From Iodobacter violaceini (GTDB lineage: Bacteria; Pseudomonadota; Gammaproteobacteria; Burkholderiales; Chitinibacteraceae), in NCBI RefSeq assembly GCF_011601265.1, contig NZ_JAAOLX010000014.1, positions 1 through 64,000 of the forward strand: a DNA stretch of 64,000 nucleotides, read 5' to 3'. The notes beneath the pieces are model-generated. The model made no database searches, had not been told where the DNA came from, and saw nothing but the letters and a program-made list of their open reading frames with translations. Each line of letters begins with the position of its first letter. Position 1 is the first letter of the stretch. The position numbers were made by a program, and so were the translations under genes. Below are positions 53,175-63,000 of the stretch, piece after piece.

Positions 53175-53387
53175 TCAGTGAAATTGCACTTGAATCTGCT
53201 GTTTGGCTAAAGCTGCGGCGCTGTTTAAAACGCTGTGCAACTTATTGTCGTGTGCCTGGGGGGCCGCTTGCCAGTCTGTGACTGGTTTTTTTTGCTTGCC
53301 GTGACAAACGACGATTTGGTACCAACCTTCCATGCCTGTGTGGCGGGTGGACGGACGTGCTTCTACGATAAAATCAAATTGTGCCAT
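53175..53387 (-). CDS. Small conserved-looking protein of unknown function
   Basis: This 70-residue soluble protein starts MAQFDFIVEARPSTRHTGME. AGGAG lies 7 bases before ATG 53387, whereas the longer frame from 53510 has no ribosome site. A terminator follows the stop. I recognise no domain. An 8-bp hairpin lies just upstream of the ribosome site and could control translation. Confidence 0.6.
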   Translation of the reverse strand: MAQFDFIVEARPSTRHTGMEGWYQIVVCHGKQKKPVTDWQAAPQAHDNKLHSVLNSAAALAKQQIQVQFH

Positions 53388-53804
53388 GATGGCTCCTAGT
53401 AAATGGCCATCCAGACATTGGATGGCAAAGCACCAAAAGAAGAGCACCTGGTTCGGGGAGAACTTGCAGAAAAGCTGAGAAGGCTTGCTGGATAGTACTG
53501 CTACAAACACATTGCGAATGAAGATATTCGCTTTACAAGGTTATGCTCAATCAAATTAGTGAGGTGATTGTTGCTGTCTTCTTGTGTCTTGTCAATGGTT
53601 TTTTGGTTTTTTTGATAAAAAAGTGCAAATTGCAGGGTTTTTTTATGTCATTATTCTGTAATAATTTGTTTTTAAAGCATAAATTCATATGGGCTGCATG
53701 TAGTGCAAAGTGTGGCTGGTATGAGAAAACCTGCAAAACAGTTTTTTACTTTCATTTGTTTTTACTGTTTTGACAGGTTTTGATGGTATGCCCGAAGATT
53801 GATG
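53388..53804. other. AT-rich intergenic region
   Basis: These 417 bases hold the hairpin at 53406-53426 near the left end and a T-rich plus-strand stretch (about 53560-53660). A 76-residue plus-strand open frame at 53543-53773 was not accepted as a gene. I see no other structure. Confidence 0.5.
53406..53426 (-). promoter_or_regulatory. Hairpin in the leader of the small protein gene
   Basis: GCCATCCA and TGGATGGC are perfect 8-bp arms around GACAT, ending about 10 bases from the AGGAG ribosome site on the minus strand. Position suggests translational control or RNA stability. Confidence 0.4.
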
Positions 53805-54623
53805 TTAATTTTCTGTCAGAACTTCATCCATGATGCGGTGTCGCTCGTCATGGTAGGCCTCTTCGCTGTGCTGGTGTTTCCAGTAGGGCACGGCGTAGCA
53901 ATTGCTTACGCTTAGCCTTTTATTAATACGCAAATATTTGCGTATTTGCACCACGGCATCTGTTTCACCCGCAATCGTCGCTGAGACTGATCCTTGCGGC
54001 CAGGGCAGATCAAACACAGCTTGTGGCAGCAGGGCGCCTGGCATGCTGCTGACCAGCCATACAATCTTTACACCCGCAGGATGATGCAGTTTGTGTTGAT
54101 CTGCCTCGCTGGGGATCTCTATAAAAGCAGTGCCAGCGGCATTTTCAGGCAGGGCTTCAAGCACGGCGCTGATTGCAGGCAGGGCGGATAAGTCACCTGC
54201 TAATAAAAAATAATTTGCATCCGGATTAAAGCGTGCCGGGCCACTGGGGCCGGCTAAACCAACATCATCGCCTGTTTGTGCATGCTGCGCCCAGTATGAG
54301 GCGGGGCCATATTCATCATGAATCACAAAATCAACGGTCAGCGTTTGTTGCAGGGCGTCAAAATGGCGGACGGTATAGGTGCGTACTACTGGCCGGTTTT
54401 GTGCCGGAGGCCAGATTAATCCTTTTGGCCCCGCCGTGGGCAGCGTCAGTGCCTGGCCTCGCTGGGGTAAAAGCAGTTTGATATGTGCGCCATCACAGTG
54501 GCTGGGAAAGCCGTTCAGCCCGGGGCCGCCCAATGTGAGCCGTTGGAGGTGAGGCGTAAGCCGCAGGCTTTGCAGCACTTGCAGTTTGCGCGGTGCTTGT
54601 TTGGGCGAGGATTCCTGACTCAT
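53805..54623 (-). CDS. Siderophore-interacting protein (ferric-siderophore reductase)
   Basis: This 272-residue FAD/NAD(P)H-binding protein of the ViuB/SIP type releases iron from siderophores in the cytoplasm. The FAD site is in VVRTYTVRHF and the flavin domain continues as VDFVIHDEYGPASYWA. The C-terminus has IAGETDAVVQIRKYLR and an aromatic tail typical of the family. A double Fur box lies about 40 bases upstream, so iron limitation should induce it. No siderophore biosynthesis or receptor genes are next to it. Confidence 0.92.
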   Translation of the reverse strand: MSQESSPKQAPRKLQVLQSLRLTPHLQRLTLGGPGLNGFPSHCDGAHIKLLLPQRGQALTLPTAGPKGLIWPPAQNRPVVRTYTVRHFDALQQTLTVDFVIHDEYGPASYWAQHAQTGDDVGLAGPSGPARFNPDANYFLLAGDLSALPAISAVLEALPENAAGTAFIEIPSEADQHKLHHPAGVKIVWLVSSMPGALLPQAVFDLPWPQGSVSATIAGETDAVVQIRKYLRINKRLSVSNCYAVPYWKHQHSEEAYHDERHRIMDEVLTEN

Positions 54624-54660
54624 GGCAGCTCACTTTTTCTACGGCTTCTGAAAAAGCTAC

Positions 54661-54685
54661 ATTATCATTAATGATAATTATTATC
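54661..54685 (-). promoter_or_regulatory. Overlapping Fur boxes upstream of the siderophore-interacting protein gene
   Basis: ATTATCATTAATGATAAT (54661-54678) is a perfect 18-bp palindrome and GATAATTATTATC (54673-54685) is a perfect 6-1-6 Fur hexamer array. They overlap by six bases, suggesting two Fur dimers. Confidence 0.88.
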
Positions 54686-54712
54686 AATTATTTGAAGGGG
54701 GTTTGTTCTTGT

Positions 54713-54742
54713 TAAAACGGCCACCACGGGTGGGGTGGCCGT
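54713..54742 (-). terminator. Terminator after the osmoprotectant transporter operon
   Basis: ACGGCCACC/GGTGGCCGT with an 8-base loop; on the minus strand the stem is followed by TTTT. Confidence 0.75.
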
Positions 54743-54749
54743 ATGCTTT

Positions 54750-55868
54750 TTACAGCGCCGGGGCGCTTAAGTGGCGGGCGATATCGTCTTGCGAGATTTC
54801 ACCCTGATAGTTGTTGTCATCATCCACAATCGGCATCCACACCAGATTGTGTTCATAAAGCTTGGAAAGAATCACCCGCAAATTATCGCTGGCCTGAGCA
54901 GTAACTTCGAAGGGGTGAAGCTTATCGAGACACACACCGCTGGCGTTGCGGATTTCCCGCCGGGATACATAGCCCATTGGGGTGGCTTTATCGTCCACAA
55001 TGGTTAAAAAGCGCTGCTCGTTTTCATCCATCAGGTTAAACGCTTCTTTTAAATCGGTAGAAGGTTGAGCGGTTAGGGTGGTTTGGCCATCGCAGACCTG
55101 GCCGGCATTAATGAGCAACAGACGTTTTAAGGTGCGGTCCTGGCCTACAAAAGAGCCTACAAAATCGTCTTTAGGGGCGGCCAGCAGCTGATCCGGCGTG
55201 GCGTGCTGCACAATCTGCCCCTGCCTGAAGATGGCAATGCGATCGCCCAGCTTAATGGCTTCGTCAATATCGTGGCTGACCATCAGCACGGTTTTATTGA
55301 GCTTGCGCTGCATCAGTAAAAATTCATTCTGAATGGATTCGCGGTTGATCGGATCGACTGCACCGAAGGGCTCGTCCATCAGCAGCACAGGGGCATCCGC
55401 TGCCAGTGCGCGAATCACACCAATACGCTGCTGTTGCCCGCCTGACATTTCACGCGGGTAGCGGCTCAGAAAACGCTTGGGGTCGAGTGCCACCATATCC
55501 ATCAGCTCTCTGGCCCGCTCGCGGCTTTTCTTTTTATCCCAGCCCAACAGGCGCGGCACGATGCAGATGTTTTCTTCGATGGTCATGTTCGGGAACAGGC
55601 CAATCTGCTGAATGACGTAGCCAATCTGGCGGCGCAGTGCCACCACATCCATTTCTTGCGTATCCTGGCCATTAATAAAAATGCGGCCAGAAGTAGGATT
55701 AATCAGGCGGTTTACCATTTTAAGTGTGGTGGTTTTGCCGCAGCCTGATGGCCCGAGTAAGACGCAAATTTTGCCTTCTTCAACCTGCAGATTAACGTCT
55801 TTAACCGCAGTAACGGTTTGGCCGTTTTTTTGGGTAAATGTTTTACTTAGATTTTCTAGCTTAATCAT
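54750..55868 (-). CDS. Osmoprotectant ABC transporter ATP-binding protein (OpuCA/ProV type)
   Basis: This 372-residue ATPase powers uptake of glycine betaine, choline or related osmoprotectants. Walker A GPSGCGKTT, signature SGGQQQR and Walker B VLLMDEPFGAVDP are intact, and the C-terminal third holds two CBS domains (about 255-372), the ionic-strength sensor of OpuA/OpuC ATPases. It is the last gene of a four-gene minus-strand operon of the OpuC/OsmU (YehZYXW) type. Confidence 0.92.
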   Translation of the reverse strand: MIKLENLSKTFTQKNGQTVTAVKDVNLQVEEGKICVLLGPSGCGKTTTLKMVNRLINPTSGRIFINGQDTQEMDVVALRRQIGYVIQQIGLFPNMTIEENICIVPRLLGWDKKKSRERARELMDMVALDPKRFLSRYPREMSGGQQQRIGVIRALAADAPVLLMDEPFGAVDPINRESIQNEFLLMQRKLNKTVLMVSHDIDEAIKLGDRIAIFRQGQIVQHATPDQLLAAPKDDFVGSFVGQDRTLKRLLLINAGQVCDGQTTLTAQPSTDLKEAFNLMDENEQRFLTIVDDKATPMGYVSRREIRNASGVCLDKLHPFEVTAQASDNLRVILSKLYEHNLVWMPIVDDDNNYQGEISQDDIARHLSAPAL

Positions 55869-55982
55869 GAGCTGGCCCCTTGTGAGGTGGTGCTGAATGA
55901 GCGATTCGGTTTGCCATTACATTGTCGTGGGGCTGATTGCACTCACGCCGGTGAAATGGCCTTATGTTTTTTTCGCGAGAAA

Positions 55983-56633
55983 TTATGAGCGGATACCTTT
56001 AGGTGTAAGGTAGTGCTGGATACGATTGAGGATCAGATCCATCACAATGGCGAGCAGGCTGATCATCATTGCACCTGCGATCAGCTGGCGGATATCGCTC
56101 TGACTGATGCCGTGTAAAATCAAGAGGCCAAGGCCGCCTGCACCGATGGTGCTGGCAATCGCCATCACACCAATATTCATCACCACAGCGGTACGGATAC
56201 CACCAAAGATAAGTGGTACGGCGAGTGGCAGCTCTACCTGGCTCAGGCGCTGGAAGAAGCTCATACCCAGCCCTTTGCAGGCTTCTCGGATGCCCGGATC
56301 AATTTGCAGCAATGCGGTGTGGGTATTGCGGATAATCGGCAGGAGTGAATATAAAAACACCGCCGAAATTGCCGGTACATAACCGATGCCCTGGTTGATC
56401 ATCGAAAACAGCGGGATCATCAAGCCAAACAATGCAATCGATGGTGTGGCCAGTACGACCGTAGCAAGGCCGAGTACCCAGGGGGCCAGCGAGGGGATGC
56501 GCACAATCAGCACGCCGGCTGGCACGCCCAGAAATATGGCAAAGCCAACGGCAATGGAGACCAGCATCATGTGCTCTCGGGTTAATCCCAGAATAAAGCT
56601 GCTGTTTTCCCAAATATAGTGAATGGTTTCCAT
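55983..56633 (-). CDS. Osmoprotectant ABC transporter permease (OpuCB/YehW type)
   Basis: This 216-residue permease has five to six membrane helices and the EAA loop REACKGLGMSFFQRLSQVELP contacting the ATPase. It begins two bases before the end of the substrate-binding gene region (1-base gap), so the genes are translationally coupled. It pairs with the second permease at 57526-58227. Confidence 0.9.
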   Translation of the reverse strand: METIHYIWENSSFILGLTREHMMLVSIAVGFAIFLGVPAGVLIVRIPSLAPWVLGLATVVLATPSIALFGLMIPLFSMINQGIGYVPAISAVFLYSLLPIIRNTHTALLQIDPGIREACKGLGMSFFQRLSQVELPLAVPLIFGGIRTAVVMNIGVMAIASTIGAGGLGLLILHGISQSDIRQLIAGAMMISLLAIVMDLILNRIQHYLTPKGIRS

Positions 56634-56634
56634 C

Positions 56635-57513
56635 TTATTTTCCTTGCAGTAAGCCTTTGTCTTTCAGAAACTGAGTGGCCACTTCGTCCACTGGCAGGTG
56701 ATCAACATCTACTTTGGCGTTAAGCGCAGAGATTGTGTCGTTGTCGAGCAGCGCAGACAGGGTGTTGAGGGCTTCTTCAAGGCCGGGGTTAGCATCCAGT
56801 GCGGATTTTTCTGCGACAGGTGTTGCTGCGTAGCTGGGGAAAAAGTGCAGATCGTCTTCGAGGATAATTAAATCAAAGCCTTTTACCCGGCCGTCTGTGG
56901 CGTAGACGAGACCCACTTCTACAAAGCCATCACGAATGGCGTTGTAAACCAGGCCTGAATTCATCTGCTTCATTTGCGGGCGATCAAGCGTGAGCTGATA
57001 TTTCTCTTTCATCGGCGCTAAGCCATCAGGGCGGCCTGCAAACTCGATATCCAGCCCGAGTTTCCAATCTTTATGCTGGTTAAATTCTTTGGCCATGCCA
57101 CTCATGCTGGTGATGCCCAGCTCCTCTGCCCGTTTGCGCTGCATGGCAAAGGCGTAGGTATTGTTCATGGCGGCGGGTTTAAGCCAGACGAGGCCATTAG
57201 GAATATCCAGCTCCTTCACTTTTGCATAGCTTTGCCCGGGATTTACTTTGGTAAGCTTGTGATAAACGATCAGCGCCGTGCCGGTGTAATCCCAAACCAG
57301 ATCCAGCTGTTTATTGATCAGCGCGCTGCGCATGATCACGCTGGGCAAATCGGTGGTGGTGGTGACTTCAAAGCCTTTACTGATCAGGTATTGCTTGCTC
57401 ATGGCCGAGAGCAAATGTTGCTCGGTAAAGTCTTTGCTGCCCAGACGAATGGGCGCTGCGCTGGCCAGACTGACGATCAGCATCAGGCTGACAGAGCGTA
57501 AAAATCGTTGCAT
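56635..57513 (-). CDS. Osmoprotectant-binding protein (OpuCC/OsmF type)
   Basis: This 292-residue protein has a cleavable signal peptide (about 1-19, no lipobox visible), then the periplasmic-binding fold starting [16 protein letters not shown], a hallmark of glycine betaine/choline-binding proteins of the OpuAC family. [14 protein letters not shown] and [14 protein letters not shown] are conserved too. It lies between the two permease genes, as in yehZ-type operons. Confidence 0.9.
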   Translation of the reverse strand: MQRFLRSVSLMLIVSLASAAPIRLGSKDFTEQHLLSAMSKQYLISKGFEVTTTTDLPSVIMRSALINKQLDLVWDYTGTALIVYHKLTKVNPGQSYAKVKELDIPNGLVWLKPAAMNNTYAFAMQRKRAEELGITSMSGMAKEFNQHKDWKLGLDIEFAGRPDGLAPMKEKYQLTLDRPQMKQMNSGLVYNAIRDGFVEVGLVYATDGRVKGFDLIILEDDLHFFPSYAATPVAEKSALDANPGLEEALNTLSALLDNDTISALNAKVDVDHLPVDEVATQFLKDKGLLQGK

Positions 57514-57525
57514 GACTCGCTCCTT

Positions 57526-58227
57526 TTAGTTTGATGCACGTTTGGCAAAAATATGGCCAATACGGGCAATGGCTTGATCGAGTGCCAGCGCCACAATGGC
57601 GGTAGCACCTGCCCCCACTAAGAGCTGGGTTTGATTATTCAAAAAGATGCCGGGGAAAATCAGCTCACCATAGCTGCTGGCGCCGATCAGGAAGGTCAGC
57701 GGCACTGTGCCCACATTGATCACCAGGGCCAGACGGACACCCGCCAGAATAACGGGAGCAGCATTGGGCAGCTCCACATACCAAAGGCTTTGTTTGGGCG
57801 TCATGCCAAGGTCTTTGGCGGCTTCAAGCAGGGCGGGCGATACACCGCAAAGACCGGTGTAAGTGTTGCGGACGATAGGGAGAAGCGAGGCTAAAAACAG
57901 AGCAATAATGGCAGGCTTGTCGCCAATTCCGACCAATACCATGGCCAGAGCCAGTACGGCGAGCGGGGGCAGGGTGTTAGCAATATTAAAAATCTGCAAT
58001 ATGGGCCCGGCGAAGCGTCTGGCCCTGCTCCGGCTGAGCAAAATGCCCGCAGGCAGGCCAACAATCAGGGCTAAGAACATCGAATAGCCAGCAAGGCGAA
58101 GATGCTGCTGGCCAAGGTAGATAAGATCGCTTTGGCAGGTTTTTAGCCACATAGGTTGCGACTGAATCAGAGCGAAGATCGCTGCCAAAAAGGCAATAAA
58201 CAGGCCGTGTTTAAAGTGCACAGACAT
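57526..58227 (-). CDS. Osmoprotectant ABC transporter permease (OpuCD/YehY type)
   Basis: This 233-residue permease is the first gene of the operon, with AAGGAG 8 bases before its ATG. It shows about six membrane helices and the EAA loop LLEAAKDLGMTPKQSLWYVELP-like sequence (about residues 133-154). It ends 12 bases before the binding-protein gene. Osmotic induction is likely but no operator was identified. Confidence 0.9.
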   Translation of the reverse strand: MSVHFKHGLFIAFLAAIFALIQSQPMWLKTCQSDLIYLGQQHLRLAGYSMFLALIVGLPAGILLSRSRARRFAGPILQIFNIANTLPPLAVLALAMVLVGIGDKPAIIALFLASLLPIVRNTYTGLCGVSPALLEAAKDLGMTPKQSLWYVELPNAAPVILAGVRLALVINVGTVPLTFLIGASSYGELIFPGIFLNNQTQLLVGAGATAIVALALDQAIARIGHIFAKRASN

Positions 58228-58695
58228 GTGCTGACTCCTTTCTTATAGAGCGTAAAAATCCGCTCGCAATGATGAGAGTGACAACTTAAATGTTGAGGGT
58301 TGCCTTGCTTAGGGATGTTTGAAGCATGTTTTGCGCTATGCAGAAACACACAACATCCCGGCGATTTTGAAAAATCGCAAAGTGAGTGCACTGGCTGAAG
58401 CCGCGATGATGTTTCGCAGCTTGTTTCGAAAAATACTAAGGGATTAGCGCCACAGTATCGGCAGTGCAATAAAGAGAGGTTTTTAGGCCTTGATCACCGC
58501 TTTCTAAGGGTGATTTTTAATAGAAGAGGGGAGTTTTTATCATGATGCTAAGTGATATTGCAATGTAAATGTAAGGCATTGTAATTAATTGTGACGCTTG
58601 TTTTCAGTGCAATGTGATGGCCTTTTTTGTCATGCTGCGTCCATTTGCACAGCATAAAGCAAGCGGGGTATATGTTTTTGCAGTTTATTGTTTTA
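58228..58695. other. Intergenic region upstream of the osmoprotectant operon
   Basis: These 468 bases carry no credible gene. Promoters for the minus-strand transporter operon must lie here. I see no clear terminator for the benE gene, which ends at 58696 and reads into this region. Confidence 0.5.
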
Positions 58696-59853
58696 TCAGT
58701 GTTTTTTCATGATTAATAAAGCAATTGTGCCTGCAGCTAAACCCCAGAATGCCGCGCCTATTCCTAAGAGTGAAATACCTGAGAGTGTGACTAAAAAGGT
58801 GACTAAAGCAGGCTCGCGAATTTGCTCATCACTCATCGCCGCGCTCAGCCCATTGGCGATCGTGCCCAGCAGGGCGAGGCCGGCAATGGCCAAAACCAAG
58901 GCTTTAGGAAAGGCGGTAAAGAGTGCCCCAATCGTTGCGCCAAAAACTCCCAGTAATAAATAAAACCCGCCGGCAGCAATACTGGCTTTATAGCGCTGAG
59001 CGGGGTCTTCATGTGCCTCTTTGCCCATACAAATGGCTGCGGTGATGGCGGCTAAGTTGAGCGAGAAGCAGCCAAAGGGCGCAAGGATTAAAGTGGTGAT
59101 GCCCGTCCAGCTGATTAAAGGTGAAATCGGCGTGTTGTAGCCATTGGCCCGAATCACCGCGACTCCCGGCATATTTTGGGAGGCCATCGTCACTACAAAC
59201 AAGGGCACGCCAATGCTGAGCATGGTTTGCCAGTTGAAAACCGGCATCATGAACTCTGGCCTGGCAAAGGCGATCTCTACTTGTTTTATATGTAATAAGT
59301 CCTGCCCCGCAGCAATTGCAATGCCCAGCAGCAACACCAGCATGATGGCGTAACGTGGCCAAAGCCTTTTGCAGATTAAATAAGCAATGAACATGGCAAA
59401 GACAAGGGCGAACTGGCTTTGCATTTCGGTGAAGATGTTGATACCAAAACGCGCTAAAACTCCTGCCAGCATGGCGGCAGCAATGGGCAGCGGAATTCGC
59501 CCCATGATGCGTTCAAACCAGCCTGTGATGCCGCTCAGGGTAATCAGCGCGGCACAAAACATAAATGCCGCAATCGCTTCCCCCATGGGAATACCCTGCA
59601 AACTGCCCGCCAGCAACGCGGCTCCCGGCGTGGACCATGCGGTAACGATTGGGTTTTTATAACGTAGCGATAAACCAATACAGCTGATCCCCATGCCCAT
59701 CCCAAGTGCCCACATCCAGGAGGCCAGCTGTCCTGGCGTTGCGCCTGCAGCCGTGGCGGCCTGAAAAACAATCGCAGCTGAGCTGGTAAAGCCCACTAAA
59801 ACCGTGACAAAACCGGCGGTTAAAAGCGGCAGGGAGCTGGAGGTTTTTTGCAT
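58696..59853 (-). CDS. benE: BenE family transporter
   Basis: This 385-residue inner-membrane protein resembles BenE/YdcO, a benzoate/H+ symporter family, with about 12 hydrophobic helices. ATPGQLASWMWALGMGMG and AWSTPGAALLAGSLQGIPMG near the N-terminus and NLAAITAAICMGKEAHEDPA in the middle are strong family motifs. No aromatic degradation genes are adjacent, so benzoate as substrate is a family default only. ATG 59853 is favoured; a GTG three codons upstream (59862) is possible. Confidence 0.88.
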   Translation of the reverse strand: MQKTSSSLPLLTAGFVTVLVGFTSSAAIVFQAATAAGATPGQLASWMWALGMGMGISCIGLSLRYKNPIVTAWSTPGAALLAGSLQGIPMGEAIAAFMFCAALITLSGITGWFERIMGRIPLPIAAAMLAGVLARFGINIFTEMQSQFALVFAMFIAYLICKRLWPRYAIMLVLLLGIAIAAGQDLLHIKQVEIAFARPEFMMPVFNWQTMLSIGVPLFVVTMASQNMPGVAVIRANGYNTPISPLISWTGITTLILAPFGCFSLNLAAITAAICMGKEAHEDPAQRYKASIAAGGFYLLLGVFGATIGALFTAFPKALVLAIAGLALLGTIANGLSAAMSDEQIREPALVTFLVTLSGISLLGIGAAFWGLAAGTIALLIMKKH

Positions 59854-59939
59854 GGCTTTCACTCAGCAAGAGGGAGAGCATGGATCATGCCGCCGGGCGG
59901 AGTGTTTGACCAGAAAATATGGGTGGTAAGTGCTGGTGT

Positions 59940-59986
59940 TGCAATTTTTAGACTGAAATTTGAAAAAATTGCACCTCGCATATGAT
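59940..59986 (+). promoter_or_regulatory. Putative promoter and operator-like inverted repeat before the ubiquitin-autotransporter gene
   Basis: TGCAATTTTT (59940-59949) and AAAAATTGCA (59964-59973) are perfect 10-bp inverted arms 14 bases apart. They overlap a TTGAAA -35-like element (59960-59965); TATGAT (59981-59986) is a plausible -10, with a short 15-base spacer. A dimeric regulator could bind here. The start codon is 67 bases further on. Confidence 0.4.
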
Positions 59987-60052
59987 AGTTAGCTAATATG
60001 CGGCTCCGCTCGATTTGGGTAGCGGAAAATCATCACAATTAATGAGTATTTT

Positions 60053-63000
60053 ATGACTTCCCCATTACGGCAATTCTCTGCCGCCTTGCTGTGCTTTGCT
60101 CTTTTTTTTCTGCCCGTGAAAGCTTGGGCCATGCAAATTTTTGTAAAGACGCTGACAAGTAAATTGATCACGCTTGATGTTGAGGCCAGTGATTTAATCG
60201 AAAATGTAAAAGCCAAAATTCAGGATAAAGAGGGTATTCCGCCTGATCAGCAAATTTTGAAATTTGCCGGTCTGGAGCTGGAAGAGGGTCGCAGTTTATC
60301 TGATTACAATATTCAGAAAGAATCGACGCTTATTTTATCTTTGCCTCCAGCGCCAGTGCCAACAGGCTCGCTGACTTTTGCACTTTCGGGCAAGGTCAGC
60401 GTGGTCGTGGGAAACAGCTTTAATAACGCCGCTGTACCCTCATTAAGCGGGGGCGGCTATGGCGCTGTGATCTACAGCAGTGACAATCCGGCGTTTGCAT
60501 CGGTTGATGCAGCAGGGCAAGTGACCGCGCATCGTGAGGGCCTGGTGGTGATTACGGCCAGCCAGATGGCTGTTGCAGGGGTCAATGCGGCCGTCAGCCT
60601 GTCTTATACATTAGATATTCAGCCGCTGCCGGTGCCCGCCCTGACCTTTGCTGTTCCTGATAAGGCAAGCGTATTGGCGGGCCGCCTGTTTAATAATGCA
60701 GCGATTTCCAGCTTAAGCGGCGGCCGCTATGGGATGATTTCTTATCAGAGCGCAAACACTGATATTGCCTCAGTGGATGCCAGCAGCGGTGCCGTGACTG
60801 CGCTTCGTGCCGGAAACACTGTCATTACCGCAAGCCAGGCCGCAGTGGCCGGAGTCAATGCACAGGCGATGCAGTCTTATGTACTGACGGTTGCTCCCCT
60901 GCCTGTTGCCACATTAACCTTTGCCATACCGGGCGCGGCCTCAGTCGTGCAGGGCCAGACCCTGCTGAACAGGGCCACCTCAAACGGCGAAGGCGTGATC
61001 AGTTATCAGAGTGCCAATCCTGAGATTGCAACAGTGAACGCCAGCACGGGAGAGGTGAATGCGCTGGCTGCGGGCGTTGTGGTGATTACCGCAAGCCAGG
61101 CGGCGGTGCCGGGGGTGAGTGCAGCAACCGCACAAAGTTACACCCTGACTGTGACGCTGCGCCCGGTTCTGACCTTTGCCAGCCCGGATGCCGCCACTGT
61201 GGTGCTGGGCGGCACATTCAAAAATGTGGCCAGGTCATCGGCCGCTGCCGCTGATATTTCATACCGTAGTGCTCGCCCTGATATCGCAATGGTTGATCCT
61301 GTGAGCGGAGAGGTCACCCCTGTTCGTGCCGGAACCGTTGTGATTACGGCGGCTCAGGCGGCTGTGCCGGGTGTTAGTGCTGCCGCCGAGCAGAGTTATC
61401 TGCTGACGGTTAAGCCGATTCCTGAAGTATCCAAAGTAGTTCAGGCGGTGGTGCAAAGTAATAGCAGCCAGAACACCATTGCTCTTGTGAGTGGTGTGGG
61501 CGTGGTTCGCAGTATTGAGCTGCTGAGCCAGCCACAGCATGGCGTGTTAACGATCAGCAGGAGCGGGGGCAGCGCAGAAGGCGGCATTGTTCCAAGCCTT
61601 CGGTATACCCCGCATGCCGCTTATGCGGGGGCAGATCAGTTTACTTATTTGCTCAGTGATTTCCAAGGCGGCGTCACCGTGGTGTCTGTTGCCTTGCAAG
61701 TGAATCCGCCACCGCCGGTATTAAAAAACCTTGTGGCAAGCAGCACTTCGGGAACGCCCGTTTTAGTGGATGCAGGGGCTGAGGCCAGTGGCGGGCCGTT
61801 TACTTCACTGACTTTACAGTCGGTACCTGCGCACTGCCGTGTTGAGGTGCAGGGCACCCGCTTGCTGATTACACCTGATGCGCAATTCACGGGTGTGTTA
61901 TCAGTTGATTATCTGCTGAGCAATGCTTATGGCTCCTCGCCCGGGCAGCTGACAGTGAATGTAGCGGCACGGATTGATCCGGCTAAAGATCAGGAAGTAT
62001 TAGGCTTGCTGGCCGCGCAGGCGGATGCGGTTCGCCGTATGGCAAGCTCTCAGCTGAGTCATTTTAACCGCCGCCTTGAGCGCTTACACAATCAGACGGG
62101 AAATGAGTTTGATGTGGCCATCAGGCATAAGTCGCTGAATGTTACGCCTTACTTAAAAGCGGCTGCAGATGCCTGCGCTTTAAGCGTGGCTCAGGAAGAC
62201 GGTAAAGAGGCTTGCGCGGAGCAATCTTCTGCCCGCGAGCAAACTGCATTCTGGCTGGCTGGTTCAGTGGGGTTTGGGCAGCAAAATGAGGCGGATATTC
62301 GCTTTCAGAGCGACAGCATCAGCATGGGGGCAGATTTTCAGCTGAATGAGCAGTTAACCGCGGGGCTGGGTGCTGGTTTTAATGTGGAGCGCAGTGAGAC
62401 TGGCCGTCAGGGCAGCCTGAGCAAGCATCGTGGCCGGGTATTGGCTGTGTATGGCTCTTTACGCCCGGGCAGCAATATATTTATTGATGGCGTTGCAGCA
62501 TATGGTCAGCTGGATTTCGAGCTGAATCGTTACATCACGGCAACAGGCAGTATGGCCAATGGCCAGCGTGATGGTGAGCAGGCTTTTGGCTCGCTTTCGG
62601 CGGGCTATGAATATCGGGATGAGGCGCTGATGATCTCGCCTTATGGCCGGCTGGAGCTGATGTCGTCTAAATTGGCCGCATATAACGAGTCCGCTGCGGG
62701 CCGCCAGGGTTTAAGTTTTGATGCGCAAACCATCCGCATGTTTACCGCTAAAGCAGGCGTACAGGGCGAGCGGCGTTTTCAGTGGGGCACAGCTAAGCTG
62801 CTGCCGCGTTTTAAGCTTGAATATCAGCGCCGTTTTGAAGCGGCGGATGAGGCTGGGATCCGTTATGGCGATTTAGGCCTGGCCGGCCAGCGCTATGCCG
62901 CCTCACTGGGCTCAGCCAGCCAGCATCAGGGTCTGATTGAGCTTGGAAACCGTTTTGTGCTCACAAAAAATATGGATTTAAATTTTTCTTATGGCCGTTT

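Noticed and set aside
53543-53773. 76-residue plus-strand frame
   Set aside because: AT-rich hydrophobic translation (Phe, Leu, Lys) with no ribosome site or terminator; typical of T-rich non-coding DNA.
58167-58469. 100-residue minus-strand frame upstream of the permease gene
   Set aside because: It overlaps the permease start in another frame and has Cys/His/Ser-rich random composition.
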